DNA of 53,165 nt, from NCBI GenBank assembly GCA_031267135.1, contig JAIRZQ010000153.1, positions 1 through 53,165 of the forward strand, written 5' to 3'. The notes beneath the pieces are model-generated. The model did not search any database and was not told the origin of the DNA. It was given only the letters and a program-made list of their open reading frames with translations. Position 1 is the first letter of the stretch. Every line of letters starts with the position of its first letter. Positions 20,400-30,328 of the stretch are shown piece by piece. Origin of the DNA: Prevotellaceae bacterium. GTDB lineage: Bacteria > Bacteroidota > Bacteroidia > Bacteroidales > UBA932. The translations under genes were made by a program, and so were the position numbers.

Positions 20400-21173
20400 A
20401 TGAAATTGAATTTAAAAAATCCCATTGTAGCTCTTGACCTGGAAACAACGGGTCTTGATATAGCAAAAGACCGCATAATTGAAATCTGCATAATAAAAAT
20501 TTCGCCGAACGGAAATGAAGATATAAAAATCCGCCGCCTTAATCCTACAATCCCGATATCGCCCGAAGCATCTGCTATTCACGGCATTTATGATGAAGAT
20601 GTAAAGGATTGCCCGACATTTCGCGAAGTAGCAAAAAACATGGCTGCATATATCGATGGCTGTGATTTTATCGGATATAATTCAATAAAATTCGATATGC
20701 CGCTACTTGCCGAAGAATTTTTGCGAGCAGGAGTTGATATTGACTTTCGTAAGCGTAAAATGATTGATGTACAGAATATTTTTCATAAAATGGAACAGCG
20801 CACGCTGATTGCAGCATATAAATTTTACTGTAATAAGACTCTCGAAAATGCACACAGCGCCGAAGCCGATACGCGTGCAACGGTCGAAGTACTCGAATCT
20901 CAATTAGACCGTTATTCCGAATTGAAAAACGATATGGCATTTTTATCCGAATTTTCAACCAAATCGCGCAACGTAGATTATGCAGGACGTTTTGTGTACA
21001 ATGACAGGGAAGAAGTAACCGTGAATTTCGGGAAACATAAAGGACGTCTGCTTGCGGATGTGTTGAAAACGGAACCCAGTTACTACGACTGGATGATGAA
21101 TAGCGAATTTGCTTTGGATACAAAAAATATACTTACAAAAATTCGCATTTCGGAGATGAATAAACTGTTCTGA
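20400..21173 (+). CDS. DnaQ-like 3'-5' exonuclease
   Basis: Exo I motif ALDLETTGLD, Exo II GYNSIKFDMPLL, Exo III HSAEADTRAT; C-terminal VNFGKHKGRLLADVLKTEPSYYDWMM. Confidence 0.9.
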   Translation: MKLNLKNPIVALDLETTGLDIAKDRIIEICIIKISPNGNEDIKIRRLNPTIPISPEASAIHGIYDEDVKDCPTFREVAKNMAAYIDGCDFIGYNSIKFDMPLLAEEFLRAGVDIDFRKRKMIDVQNIFHKMEQRTLIAAYKFYCNKTLENAHSAEADTRATVEVLESQLDRYSELKNDMAFLSEFSTKSRNVDYAGRFVYNDREEVTVNFGKHKGRLLADVLKTEPSYYDWMMNSEFALDTKNILTKIRISEMNKLF

Positions 21174-21181
21174 TTTTTTAA

Positions 21182-21778
21182 ATGAAAATTTTTGTTGTCG
21201 AAAATAATTTTTCAGATACGCTGCAAAATATTACAGAGCCTGTATTTTCAATGCGTCCCGAAACATCATTATTGCGCAACAGTCAAAATTTTTTCTATCC
21301 CGAATTTACAAAAAACATTGTTTGCGGAGTTTCTGCTTTTGTTCGTCTTTCACGTACAGGACGCTGTATTTACAGGAAGTTTGCAAACAGATACTATGAC
21401 GAAATCGGCGCAGGCATTTATTTTACCGCTGTTGACATCTTGGATAAACTGCAAGCCGAAAACAAACCTTCCGACATTGCCCGCTGTTTCGATTTTTCTT
21501 TGCCGGTAAGCCCCGAAACAGTTTCGGCAAACGAAATAAACTATAGCGATATGGATATACAGCTTGTTATAAACGGTAAAATTTCGCAAAAATACAACAC
21601 TTCTCAACTGCCTTTTGATATTGACGGAATAATATCTTACATTTCACAGTATGTAAGTTTTAAAATAGGCGATATAATATTAATAGGCTCGCCTCCTGCC
21701 GCTGCAAAAATCGAAATAGGCTATAGACTGCAGGCTTATATAAACAGCAGAAAAATGCTTGATTTTGAAATTGAATGA
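21182..21778 (+). CDS. Fumarylacetoacetate hydrolase-family protein (198 aa)
   Basis: C-terminal DGIISYISQYVSFKIGDIILIGSPP resembles the FAH fold; short version. Confidence 0.6.
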   Translation: MKIFVVENNFSDTLQNITEPVFSMRPETSLLRNSQNFFYPEFTKNIVCGVSAFVRLSRTGRCIYRKFANRYYDEIGAGIYFTAVDILDKLQAENKPSDIARCFDFSLPVSPETVSANEINYSDMDIQLVINGKISQKYNTSQLPFDIDGIISYISQYVSFKIGDIILIGSPPAAAKIEIGYRLQAYINSRKMLDFEIE

Positions 21779-21849
21779 ATTTACAGCCGTCTGAAAATAA
21801 TATTTAATATTTTCACACTGCTTACAATAAAGCTTTCGCACGTATAATT

Positions 21850-24450
21850 TTATAATTCTCTTTCAACTTTTATTTTACACTCGGCAACCTGCTTGTTAGC
21901 CGGCGCTTTTTTATCTGGCTGTTTTCCGCCTATGTAAATGTTCATTGTTCCTGTTGCTGCTGTTTCGTCATTATCGACGCTATTGCGCACTGTCATTTGA
22001 GATGGTGCGAGCGTAAACTCAACATTTGCGCTTTCTCCCGCTTTTAGATGTATTCGCCTGAATCCCTGCAATGATCTTATCGGAGTTTTCCACAAACTAT
22101 TTTTTGGCAGCGAAACGTAAAGCTGTACAACTTCGTCGCCATCCATTTTGCCTGTGTTTTTAACTTCGGCGGTTATTTTTACCGTATTGCCTGCTTTGAT
22201 TGTTTGAGGCGCATTTGTAATTGAATATTCAAAAGTGGAAAAACTCAATCCGTACCCGAATTCGTAAAGCGGCGTTCCATTAAAATAGCGGTAAGTCTTA
22301 CCTTGCATATCGTAGTCGGTAAATTCGGGAATATCGTCGATGCTTTTGTAAAAAGTAACAGGCAACCGTCCTGCCGGATTGTAATCGCCGAACAGCACAT
22401 CTGCAATTGCTCTGCCTCCCTGCTGTCCCGGATACCATGCTTCGATTATTGCCGACATGGTTTCGTTTTCACGATTTATGGCGAGCGCGCTGCCGTTAAG
22501 CAAAACAAGAACCGAAGGTTTTTTGAGCTTATGTATTTCTTCGATAAGTTCTTTTTGTGTTGACGGCAATTCTATACTGGTGCGGTCGCCGCCGCTGAAG
22601 CCTTCGATATTAACAGGCATTTCTTCGCCTTCGAGCGAAGGACTCAATCCCATACACAATACAACGACATCCGAATTTCGTGCAAGTTCTATTGCTTCCT
22701 GTTTCATATCGGGATTGGGAGCAGACCATAGCAGCCGAGCCATTGCAAATTGCGTGTTTTGTTGAGAATATTTAACCTTAATATTATATGTTTCACCGGC
22801 TTTAAGTTCCATACTTTCCTGTTTTCTTTGCGGGTTATGTCTTGATTTTATATTCATCAGCAATGAATCGTTGATGTACAGTGCAAACGACTGCTGAGCT
22901 TCGGCTGCAAAAACATATTGTCTCGTTGTTTTTGGAACGAGAACTCCTGTCCATTCTGCCGAAAAGTCATCATAGTCTATACCTTCGGCAGGCGGGTTTT
23001 GTCCCCAAATGAAATCAACAGTTGCATCTGTTCTGTCAATTTGCCTGTCTTTTGAAGTATATATTGCTTGAAGTCCGTTTTTTGTCAATGAAGCATCCGT
23101 AAACAGGCAATTTGCGGGTATGGCTGTAAAGTACGGCAATCCCGGAGCAAGTTCGCAGCCCTGTGCAAACAGTACTTCCGCATTTGGCAATTTTTCGCGA
23201 ATGCCTGCCAGCGGCGTTACGTATGTCGTTGGGAAACCGTTATAATTTGCCAACAATACGTTGAAATCTTCGGCGTTTGAACCAATGACGGCTATTTTCT
23301 TTATATTTTTCGACAGAGGCAGTATGCCATCATTTTTTAACAAAACGATAGATTTGCGTGCTGCATCGAGCGATGATTCAACATTTTCTTCGCTTTCGAC
23401 AACACTGTATGGAATATCAGTGTATGGAACCTGCTGTTTTTCATCAAAAAATCCGAGTTTCATCATTGCCAGTAATATTCGCTTCACTGACACATCTATT
23501 TCGCTTTCGGTAATAAGTCCCTGCCGGACGGCTGAAACCAGAAAAGGATAAGTATTTCCGCAATTCTGGTCGGTGCCTGCTTTTACAGCCATTGCCGCCG
23601 CTTCGGCAGGCGTATTTACTGTTTCGTGATGTCCCTTGGCGTAAAAATCCATTACAGCCCAGCAGTCCGATACGATATATCCTTCGAATCCCCATTCGTT
23701 TCGCAGAAGATTTGACAGATATTCGTTGCCGCAGCACGGAAGTCCGTTAAGCCGCTGATATGCGCACATTACGCAATATACTTTTGCTTCCTGTACCACT
23801 CGTTTGAAGTGAGGAAGGTAAGTTTCCGCCATGTCATAATCGTTTGGCATGACGTCAAACGAATGTCTTATCGATTCGGGACCGCTGTGCACTGCAAAAT
23901 GTTTTGCGGTAGCAATTAATTTAAAGTACTTTTGGTCGTTTCCCTGCAATCCTTTTACGAAAGGTATGGCTAATTCAGCGGTTAAGTAAGGATCTTCGCC
24001 GTATGTTTCCATTCCGCGTCCCCAGCGCGGGTCGCGAAATATATTGATATTTGGCGTCCAGTATGTAAGTCCCATGTACTGCCCGAACTTGCCTCGATTT
24101 GCATAATCGTGATGTTTGGCGCGCGCTTCGTCCGATATTGAGTTTGCTATTGAAAACATTTTATCGGCATCCCACATAGCTGCTAATCCTATGGCTTGTG
24201 GAAATACGGTGGCGCGTCCCGACCGCGCGACTCCATGCAGACATTCGTTCCAAAAGTTATGGGCGGGAACATCAAGGCGGGGAACACCCGGACAGTCGTA
24301 ACGAAGCATGTTAACTTTTTCTTCGAGCGTCATTCGCGACAACAGATCATCTACTCGCGTTTCAAAGTCGAGCGATGTGTTTTTGTAAGGTTTTGTGCTG
24401 CACGATGCAAGCGATATGCAGAATGCAATAAACAGTATTTTTCCTTTCAT
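21850..24450 (-). CDS. GH3 beta-xylosidase/beta-glucosidase lipoprotein with PA14-like insert
   Basis: Lipobox LASCS; RVDDLLSRMTLEEKVNML; nucleophile region GYIVSDCWAV; PA14-like FIWGQNPPAEGIDYDDFSAEWTGVLVPKTTRQYVFAAEA; C-terminal Fn3-like domain. Confidence 0.93.
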   Translation of the reverse strand: MKGKILFIAFCISLASCSTKPYKNTSLDFETRVDDLLSRMTLEEKVNMLRYDCPGVPRLDVPAHNFWNECLHGVARSGRATVFPQAIGLAAMWDADKMFSIANSISDEARAKHHDYANRGKFGQYMGLTYWTPNINIFRDPRWGRGMETYGEDPYLTAELAIPFVKGLQGNDQKYFKLIATAKHFAVHSGPESIRHSFDVMPNDYDMAETYLPHFKRVVQEAKVYCVMCAYQRLNGLPCCGNEYLSNLLRNEWGFEGYIVSDCWAVMDFYAKGHHETVNTPAEAAAMAVKAGTDQNCGNTYPFLVSAVRQGLITESEIDVSVKRILLAMMKLGFFDEKQQVPYTDIPYSVVESEENVESSLDAARKSIVLLKNDGILPLSKNIKKIAVIGSNAEDFNVLLANYNGFPTTYVTPLAGIREKLPNAEVLFAQGCELAPGLPYFTAIPANCLFTDASLTKNGLQAIYTSKDRQIDRTDATVDFIWGQNPPAEGIDYDDFSAEWTGVLVPKTTRQYVFAAEAQQSFALYINDSLLMNIKSRHNPQRKQESMELKAGETYNIKVKYSQQNTQFAMARLLWSAPNPDMKQEAIELARNSDVVVLCMGLSPSLEGEEMPVNIEGFSGGDRTSIELPSTQKELIEEIHKLKKPSVLVLLNGSALAINRENETMSAIIEAWYPGQQGGRAIADVLFGDYNPAGRLPVTFYKSIDDIPEFTDYDMQGKTYRYFNGTPLYEFGYGLSFSTFEYSITNAPQTIKAGNTVKITAEVKNTGKMDGDEVVQLYVSLPKNSLWKTPIRSLQGFRRIHLKAGESANVEFTLAPSQMTVRNSVDNDETAATGTMNIYIGGKQPDKKAPANKQVAECKIKVEREL

Positions 24451-24515
24451 ATAAATTGATTATTTGATTTATTAAATTATTATACAGAAACCGAATCAAA
24501 CAAAGTTTCTACTCT

Positions 24516-24715
24516 AATAAGGCTCGGCATCTTATCTTAATAAGGCTTGTCATCTTATCCTGATAAGGCTTGTCATCTTATCCTGATAAGGCTCGACATC
24601 TTATCCTAATAAGGCTCGACATCTTATCCTAATAAGGCTTGTCATCTTATCCTGATAAGGTTCGACATCTTATCCTTATAAGGTTCGCCACCTTGCCCTT
24701 ATAAGGCTCGGCAGA
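24516..24715. repeat. 23-bp tandem array, about 8.5 units, each junction carrying a CTTAT-N4-ATAAG dyad
   Basis: Units begin at 24516, 24539, 24562, 24585, 24608, 24631, 24654, 24677 and 24700; consensus (g/a)ataaggct(t/c)g(t/a)catcttatcct. Confidence 0.97.
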
Positions 24716-24816
24716 CGATACATGTAAGTATCTACCTGCATGACATGCAAAGGATTGAAAGCCGGTATTTGTATAATTAAATATCATTTGCTTGAAATTG
24801 CATTTTATTTATCTGT

Positions 24817-25782
24817 TCAAACAGAAGTTCCTTCGATTGTTTTTATTGTATCATCTTCATTATACTGCAATTCCGTCACTTTTATGCTGCGAAGCCACGT
24901 CTTGCCGCCCGACGGTACGCTATCGTGATGGAAAAGATACCATTTTCCTTTCCATTCAATGATTGCATGGTGCGTTGTCCAGCCTGTTACGGGAGTCAAT
25001 ATAACGCCTTTGTAAGTAAAAGGACCGTATGGGCTGTCGCTTGTTGCATAGCACAGTCTGTGAGTATCGCCGGTAGAGTAGGAGAAGCAGTATTTTCCTT
25101 TGTACCTGTGCATCCACGATGCCTCGAAAAAGCGCCGCATGTTGTCGCTGTGAGCAACAGGCTTGCCGTGTTCGTCCAAAATGACAACCGGTTTCGGTTC
25201 TTCGGCAAACTGAAGCATGTCGTCGCTTAAACGGGCTACACGCGATGGTATGGCAGCTTCATTACCGGCAGGAAATTCCGCATTTTCGAGAGCTTTGTTA
25301 TTGCGATAGCGCTGCAGCTGTCCGCCCCACAAACCGCCGAAGTACATGTAGTAATTGCCGTTATCTTCGAGTACGCACGGGTCGATGCTGTAGCTTCCGC
25401 GAATCGGGTCGGATTGCGGAATAAAAGGACCTTCGGGCTTGTCGGACACAGCCACGCCTATGTGGAAAACATCATTTTTGTCTTTCATCGAAAAGTACAG
25501 ATAGTATTTGCCGTTTTTATACGCTGCATCGTTGTCCCATAACTGACGTCCAGCCCACGGAATGTCTTTTACGTCAAGAATCAAGCCGTGATCAATAACA
25601 TCGCTGTCAATATCGCTCATTGAAAGCGCGTGATAGTCTTTCATGTCGAAATGGTCGCCGTTATCGTTTTCGGGAATCCCGCTTTCGCGGTCGTGCGAAG
25701 GGTAAATGTAGAGCTTATTGTTGAAAATATGCACGGCAGGGTCAGCCATGTAATCGCTCGGGAATAAATATCTTGCTATCAT
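24817..25782 (-). CDS. GH43 glycosidase (arabinofuranosidase/xylosidase-type)
   Basis: YMADPAVHIFNNKLYIYPSHD, WDNDAAYKNGKYYLYFS, GSYSIDPCVLEDNGNYYMYFGG; no obvious signal peptide. Confidence 0.88.
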   Translation of the reverse strand: MIARYLFPSDYMADPAVHIFNNKLYIYPSHDRESGIPENDNGDHFDMKDYHALSMSDIDSDVIDHGLILDVKDIPWAGRQLWDNDAAYKNGKYYLYFSMKDKNDVFHIGVAVSDKPEGPFIPQSDPIRGSYSIDPCVLEDNGNYYMYFGGLWGGQLQRYRNNKALENAEFPAGNEAAIPSRVARLSDDMLQFAEEPKPVVILDEHGKPVAHSDNMRRFFEASWMHRYKGKYCFSYSTGDTHRLCYATSDSPYGPFTYKGVILTPVTGWTTHHAIIEWKGKWYLFHHDSVPSGGKTWLRSIKVTELQYNEDDTIKTIEGTSV

Positions 25783-25786
25783 AATC

Positions 25787-26917
25787 TTAATTTTGTTTTG
25801 TTAATTTTATTAATTCGCCTACAACGGGCTTGGGCTGATATTCGCGGTCGAAGAGCAGGGCGTAGTCCGTTCTTCCGTGAACAGGCCAGTCGTTGCGCCA
25901 CGAGTCTTTATCGGTAACGCCCCACAGTGTTACGCGGCTTACTTTGTCGTGATGTTTCAGAAACAGCCTGAAAAAGTCGATATATCTATTTTGCTGCTGC
26001 AGCGCTATTTCCGCAGGTATGCTGTCGGAATACGGGTTCAGTTCAGCCTTGAAGTCGAAGTTTGCCGAAACGTCTGCTCCCGTAAAGCCCCGAAAAGCCG
26101 GAAGAACGGTTAAGTCAAGTTCCGTTACCATAACCTTAACGCCTAAAGATGAAAATGCAAGCAAGCTTTTTTCAAACTCTTCTACAGTCGGGCTGTCCAT
26201 GTTCAAATGTCCCTGCATTCCTACCGCATCTATTCTAAGCCCTTTTTCCTGTATAGATTTTACCAATCCGACAATACCCTGACATTTAGCTTCGATGGCT
26301 GTGGAATAATCGTTGTAATACAGTTCCGCTTCGGGGTCGGCTTCGTGTGCAAACTGAAATGCAAGCGGAATAAAATCTTCACCGATTATCCTGTAGAATT
26401 TGCTTTGACGCCACGAGCCGTCGTCCATTATGGCTTCGTTGACAACATCCCAGCCTTTGATTCGCCCTCTGTATCGCGAAACTACGGTTGTAATGTGGCT
26501 GCGCATGCGTTCTATCAGCATTTCGCGCGAGACATCGTTGCCGTTTTCGTCGATAAAGAACCATTGCGGAGCCTGCGAATGCCAAACGAGGCAATGTCCC
26601 GTTATCCACATATTATTTGCTTCGCCGAAAGCAACGTATTCATCGGCTTCGTCGAAAAAGAATTTTCCTTCTTCGGGTTGCAGGTACATGCTTTTCATGC
26701 AGTTTTCGGGAACAATGGCGTTAAACTGTTCTGTTATGATTTGTACGCCAAGTGTGTCCAGTTCGAAAATCTGCAATGAGTTTAATGCCGTTCCTATTAA
26801 AAATTTACCGGCAAACGCCTTTGCCAGCGTGCTGTTTTCAACAGTTGATTTTTTACATGCCGTTAACGCGCAACAGCAAACAGCGGTTATCAGCAATGTT
26901 TTTTGTAATACTTTCAT
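25787..26917 (-). CDS. GH10 endo-1,4-beta-xylanase lipoprotein
   Basis: Lipobox CALTAC; acid/base WDVVNEAI; nucleophile MVTELDLTVL; WGVTDKDSWRND. Confidence 0.95.
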   Translation of the reverse strand: MKVLQKTLLITAVCCCALTACKKSTVENSTLAKAFAGKFLIGTALNSLQIFELDTLGVQIITEQFNAIVPENCMKSMYLQPEEGKFFFDEADEYVAFGEANNMWITGHCLVWHSQAPQWFFIDENGNDVSREMLIERMRSHITTVVSRYRGRIKGWDVVNEAIMDDGSWRQSKFYRIIGEDFIPLAFQFAHEADPEAELYYNDYSTAIEAKCQGIVGLVKSIQEKGLRIDAVGMQGHLNMDSPTVEEFEKSLLAFSSLGVKVMVTELDLTVLPAFRGFTGADVSANFDFKAELNPYSDSIPAEIALQQQNRYIDFFRLFLKHHDKVSRVTLWGVTDKDSWRNDWPVHGRTDYALLFDREYQPKPVVGELIKLTKQN

Positions 26918-26947
26918 TTTTATGTCTTTATTAATTTATTTACAATA

Positions 26948-28345
26948 TCATGCAAGGTTTCTGCTTTCTATTTCTCTGTTGATTTTATCAATTATTTCAT
27001 CGTCCAGTTCATACTTTGAAATAATAAACATTGCCAAAATCAGGAATAATGCAGGAATGATAACCATCAGCCACAAGATTCCCTGCAATGCCATTGGTGA
27101 TTGAGTTTGAACTTCGGGATTGAAATCGGTAAACGCAAGTATCAGTCCGGGAATTACGCCGCCAAGAGCAAATCCTGCCTTGAAGAAAATTCCGGTAAGC
27201 GCATTAACAACTCCCGAAATGCGCTTGCCTGATTTCCATTCTCCATACGAAATTACTTCTGGAACCAGCGCCCACATATATCCGGTAGCAACTATAATAC
27301 CTGTTGATTTCACAAATTGTGCTGCATAAATGAGCCATATCATTTCGCGAAGCGCCGGCACGACTGAAACCACATACAGCAAAGCCATACCTGCCAGCGA
27401 AATGCTTAAAAACAGGTAAAACATTTGCCGTTTGCCGATAGCGCGTTTTATCATTGGCACCAGAGGCAGGAAAATAAATGCAGGAACAGAACTTAATCCG
27501 TTGAAAACAGGCAATATGTCATCACGACCAATGTTGTAGCCGATATAATATGATGACGCTGTATTGCCTACTGCCATCAGTGCAAAAGCGGTAATGAAAA
27601 AGAAAGCGAGTATGCGAAGCGGACGATTGCGTATAAACTCGGTAAACAAATCCGAGTATTTCACGCTGTCGGTTTTATCTCTGTGCATCACCACGCGCTC
27701 TTTTGTCTGGGTGTAGCAGAAAATGAGCAAGCCAAATCCGACAATGGCATATACAGCCATTATCACAAACCATGTTCCCGAAGCGGCAGGCTTTTTCCAG
27801 TCATTATCGGGTGCAAACATTTGTATCAGGAAGGGAACGGCAAACTGAACTGCCAAACCTCCCATATTTGCCATAACCATGCGGGTTGATGTAAGAATGG
27901 TAATTTCGTTTGTATCGCGCGTGAGCGAAGCGTTTAATGCGCCGTAAGGCACATTTACCAGCGTATAGCAAAGCGAAAGCGTAACGTATGTTATATAGGC
28001 ATACCACAGTTGTCCCGAAAAGCCATCCCAGAACGACAGGATCATTAGTCCGCTCAGGGGAATGCCGCCGAGTATCAGGTAGGCGCGATATTTTCCGAGC
28101 TTCGGATTGCGCTTGTCAACGAAAGCGCCTACAAACGGATCCCAGAGTACATCAACCAGACGCACAATAAGGAACATAACAGCGGCAGAAGCCGGAGCAA
28201 TGTTGAATACGTTTGTATAGTAAAATAAAAGATAGGTTGATACCGTTTGGTATATAAGATTTTGAGCCAAATCGCCCGATCCAAAGCCGATGCGTTGCGC
28301 CCACGATAATTTATAAAATCCTTTTGCTTCGTTTAATGTATTCAT
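26948..28345 (-). CDS. MFS/GPH-family sugar:cation symporter (XynP/MelB type)
   Basis: 12-TM profile; LVDVLWDPFVGAFVDKRNPKLGKYRAYLILGGIPL; GYMWALVPEVISYGEWKSGKRISGVVNALTGIFFKAGFALGG. Confidence 0.92.
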   Translation of the reverse strand: MNTLNEAKGFYKLSWAQRIGFGSGDLAQNLIYQTVSTYLLFYYTNVFNIAPASAAVMFLIVRLVDVLWDPFVGAFVDKRNPKLGKYRAYLILGGIPLSGLMILSFWDGFSGQLWYAYITYVTLSLCYTLVNVPYGALNASLTRDTNEITILTSTRMVMANMGGLAVQFAVPFLIQMFAPDNDWKKPAASGTWFVIMAVYAIVGFGLLIFCYTQTKERVVMHRDKTDSVKYSDLFTEFIRNRPLRILAFFFITAFALMAVGNTASSYYIGYNIGRDDILPVFNGLSSVPAFIFLPLVPMIKRAIGKRQMFYLFLSISLAGMALLYVVSVVPALREMIWLIYAAQFVKSTGIIVATGYMWALVPEVISYGEWKSGKRISGVVNALTGIFFKAGFALGGVIPGLILAFTDFNPEVQTQSPMALQGILWLMVIIPALFLILAMFIISKYELDDEIIDKINREIESRNLA

Positions 28346-28398
28346 AAATCCTTTACTGTTTTATTATTTTCTATTCTATTATTTCCTTAATTATGTCT

Positions 28399-30324
28399 TT
28401 ATTCCGTCCGGAAAGGCGATGCAGGAAATCCTTCTTTGTTTTTCAGATTTGCATCATCGGGATTATCCGCCCATGCATAACGCACTTTGACGGGATTTTT
28501 CACCGAATCATTCCATACCTTTACTTTGTCTTTTGCTATCACCACAGCATTTGCCCATTCATACACGCCATCTGCGCCGGCAATGGCAAATCCGTGCAGG
28601 TCGAGGTTTGTATATATCCCGGAGCCTGTCGAAGTAAATGTAAGGATGATACTGTTATTTTTTATTTCCATGCTTTTGTACAGTGGACCACAGCTGACTG
28701 CCGATTCGCCATAGGCAACCCGTTGCGCTTCCAGTGCCAGACGGCGCCCGAGTTCTTTCTTATTGAGCGGATGAATATCGTTCCATTCTCCTATGTCTAT
28801 TGTAACAGCCATGCCCGTGTTTGGAATATCCAGCGCTTTTCGCTGCACGTTGCGCAGTGCAGCCCAGTCGCTTTCTATCGGCGCTTTCCGCGCTTTCATA
28901 AAATTGGGTAACTGTGCAAATATAAACGGCAATTGAGGATTATTCCATTTGTCCCGCCAGTCTTTAATAAGATCAGGAAAAAGGCTTGCATATTCTTCCA
29001 CTCGCTCGGTATTGGATTCTCCCTGATACCATATAACGCCTTTTATCGAAAAGTTCAGCAAGGGCGCTATCATGCCGTTGTATAAGCCTAAGGGCTTGTA
29101 ATGAAAAGTAGTTGTTGGCTGCATTGGAGTTGACAGTTTTGCTCCGATTTTATATTTCCATTCACCTGTAAGGTCAATGCTTTCATCACCGACGATGACT
29201 TTATACGGCTTTTCTTCTACAAAACCTCCGTATTTGCCATCGCATACAACCCGTATTGCAATAACGTTTTTGCCTTCTTTTAGCAGGTCTGACTTAAAGG
29301 GATAAATTCGAGGCGGATACTGATATGTAATATTGCCGACATAAGCGCCGTTGATGAAAGAAGAATCGCCATCGACTATGCAGCCAAGCCTGAGTATGCC
29401 ATCCTTTCCGGTCATCGACTTCGGAACATCAATTTCCTTGCGGAACCATATAACGCCGTATTCCAAGTCAATATCCTTTTCCATCCAGTAACCCGGCAGT
29501 GAGATTTCATTCCAGTCGGAATCATCTGCGTCGGCTTTATGCCATTTGGATAATCCTGCGTCATTCTCATTTAATATCGCAGTTCTGTTTATGGTGTTTG
29601 CTCTGTCGAGTTTCATTGTGTTTTCAACATAGGCATTATCAGCGCATTTTTCTATTTCCTTGATATGTTCGGGATAATGTTTTAACGTTTCAATGCTGAC
29701 CCATGCCTCAACAGGCGACCCGCCGACGCTTGAGTTAATAAGCCCTACGGGAACGCGGTATTTGTCGTATAGATTTTGGGCAAAGAAGTATGCCGTAGCT
29801 GAGATGGTCATAATATTTGCAGGCGTTGCAGCTCGCCATTCGCTTTTCCACATTCCATCCGACAAATCTTCATTCGGATGTTGAAAATTATAATGTAATG
29901 GCGTTTTGTAATGCCGTATGTACGGGTTATATATTTGTTTTATTTCGTCTGCAAACATGTCTGTTACTTCGTATATTTGCATTTCCATGTTCGACTGTCC
30001 GGAACAAAGCCATACATCGCCTACGAGAATGTTGTTTACCGTGATTGAGTTGCTTGCTTCTATTGTCATTGTGTAAGCGGTATTTCCTGCTTTCTGTTCG
30101 GGAATGACTGTTTGCCAGTTTCCGTTTTCATCTGCCGAGCATTTGTATTCGCCGCCATTGAATGATATTGTTATATTTTCATTTGGAGATGCCCATCCCC
30201 ATATTTTCAAAGGCACATCGCGCTGAAGCACCATGCCATCCGATATTAATTTCGGCAGTCGTACCTGCCCTGATAGGCAGGTTGTAAAAAGGAATAAAAT
30301 TAATAGCGCTGTTGAATGTTTCAT
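28399..30324 (-). CDS. SASA-type (sialate O-acetylesterase-like) carbohydrate esterase
   Basis: VRLPKLISDGMVLQRDVPLKIWGWASP; VWLCSGQSNMEMQ; GVIWYQGESNTER; DWNDIHP-like IGEWNDIHPLNKKELGRRLAL. Start revised to the ATG at 30324 before MKHSTALLILFLFTTCLSGQ. Confidence 0.9.
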   Translation of the reverse strand: MKHSTALLILFLFTTCLSGQVRLPKLISDGMVLQRDVPLKIWGWASPNENITISFNGGEYKCSADENGNWQTVIPEQKAGNTAYTMTIEASNSITVNNILVGDVWLCSGQSNMEMQIYEVTDMFADEIKQIYNPYIRHYKTPLHYNFQHPNEDLSDGMWKSEWRAATPANIMTISATAYFFAQNLYDKYRVPVGLINSSVGGSPVEAWVSIETLKHYPEHIKEIEKCADNAYVENTMKLDRANTINRTAILNENDAGLSKWHKADADDSDWNEISLPGYWMEKDIDLEYGVIWFRKEIDVPKSMTGKDGILRLGCIVDGDSSFINGAYVGNITYQYPPRIYPFKSDLLKEGKNVIAIRVVCDGKYGGFVEEKPYKVIVGDESIDLTGEWKYKIGAKLSTPMQPTTTFHYKPLGLYNGMIAPLLNFSIKGVIWYQGESNTERVEEYASLFPDLIKDWRDKWNNPQLPFIFAQLPNFMKARKAPIESDWAALRNVQRKALDIPNTGMAVTIDIGEWNDIHPLNKKELGRRLALEAQRVAYGESAVSCGPLYKSMEIKNNSIILTFTSTGSGIYTNLDLHGFAIAGADGVYEWANAVVIAKDKVKVWNDSVKNPVKVRYAWADNPDDANLKNKEGFPASPFRTE

Positions 30325-30328
30325 ATTA

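Noticed and set aside
24516-24715. CRISPR array
   Set aside because: Units are contiguous 23-mers with no variable spacers, and no cas genes are visible; a tandem repeat fits better.
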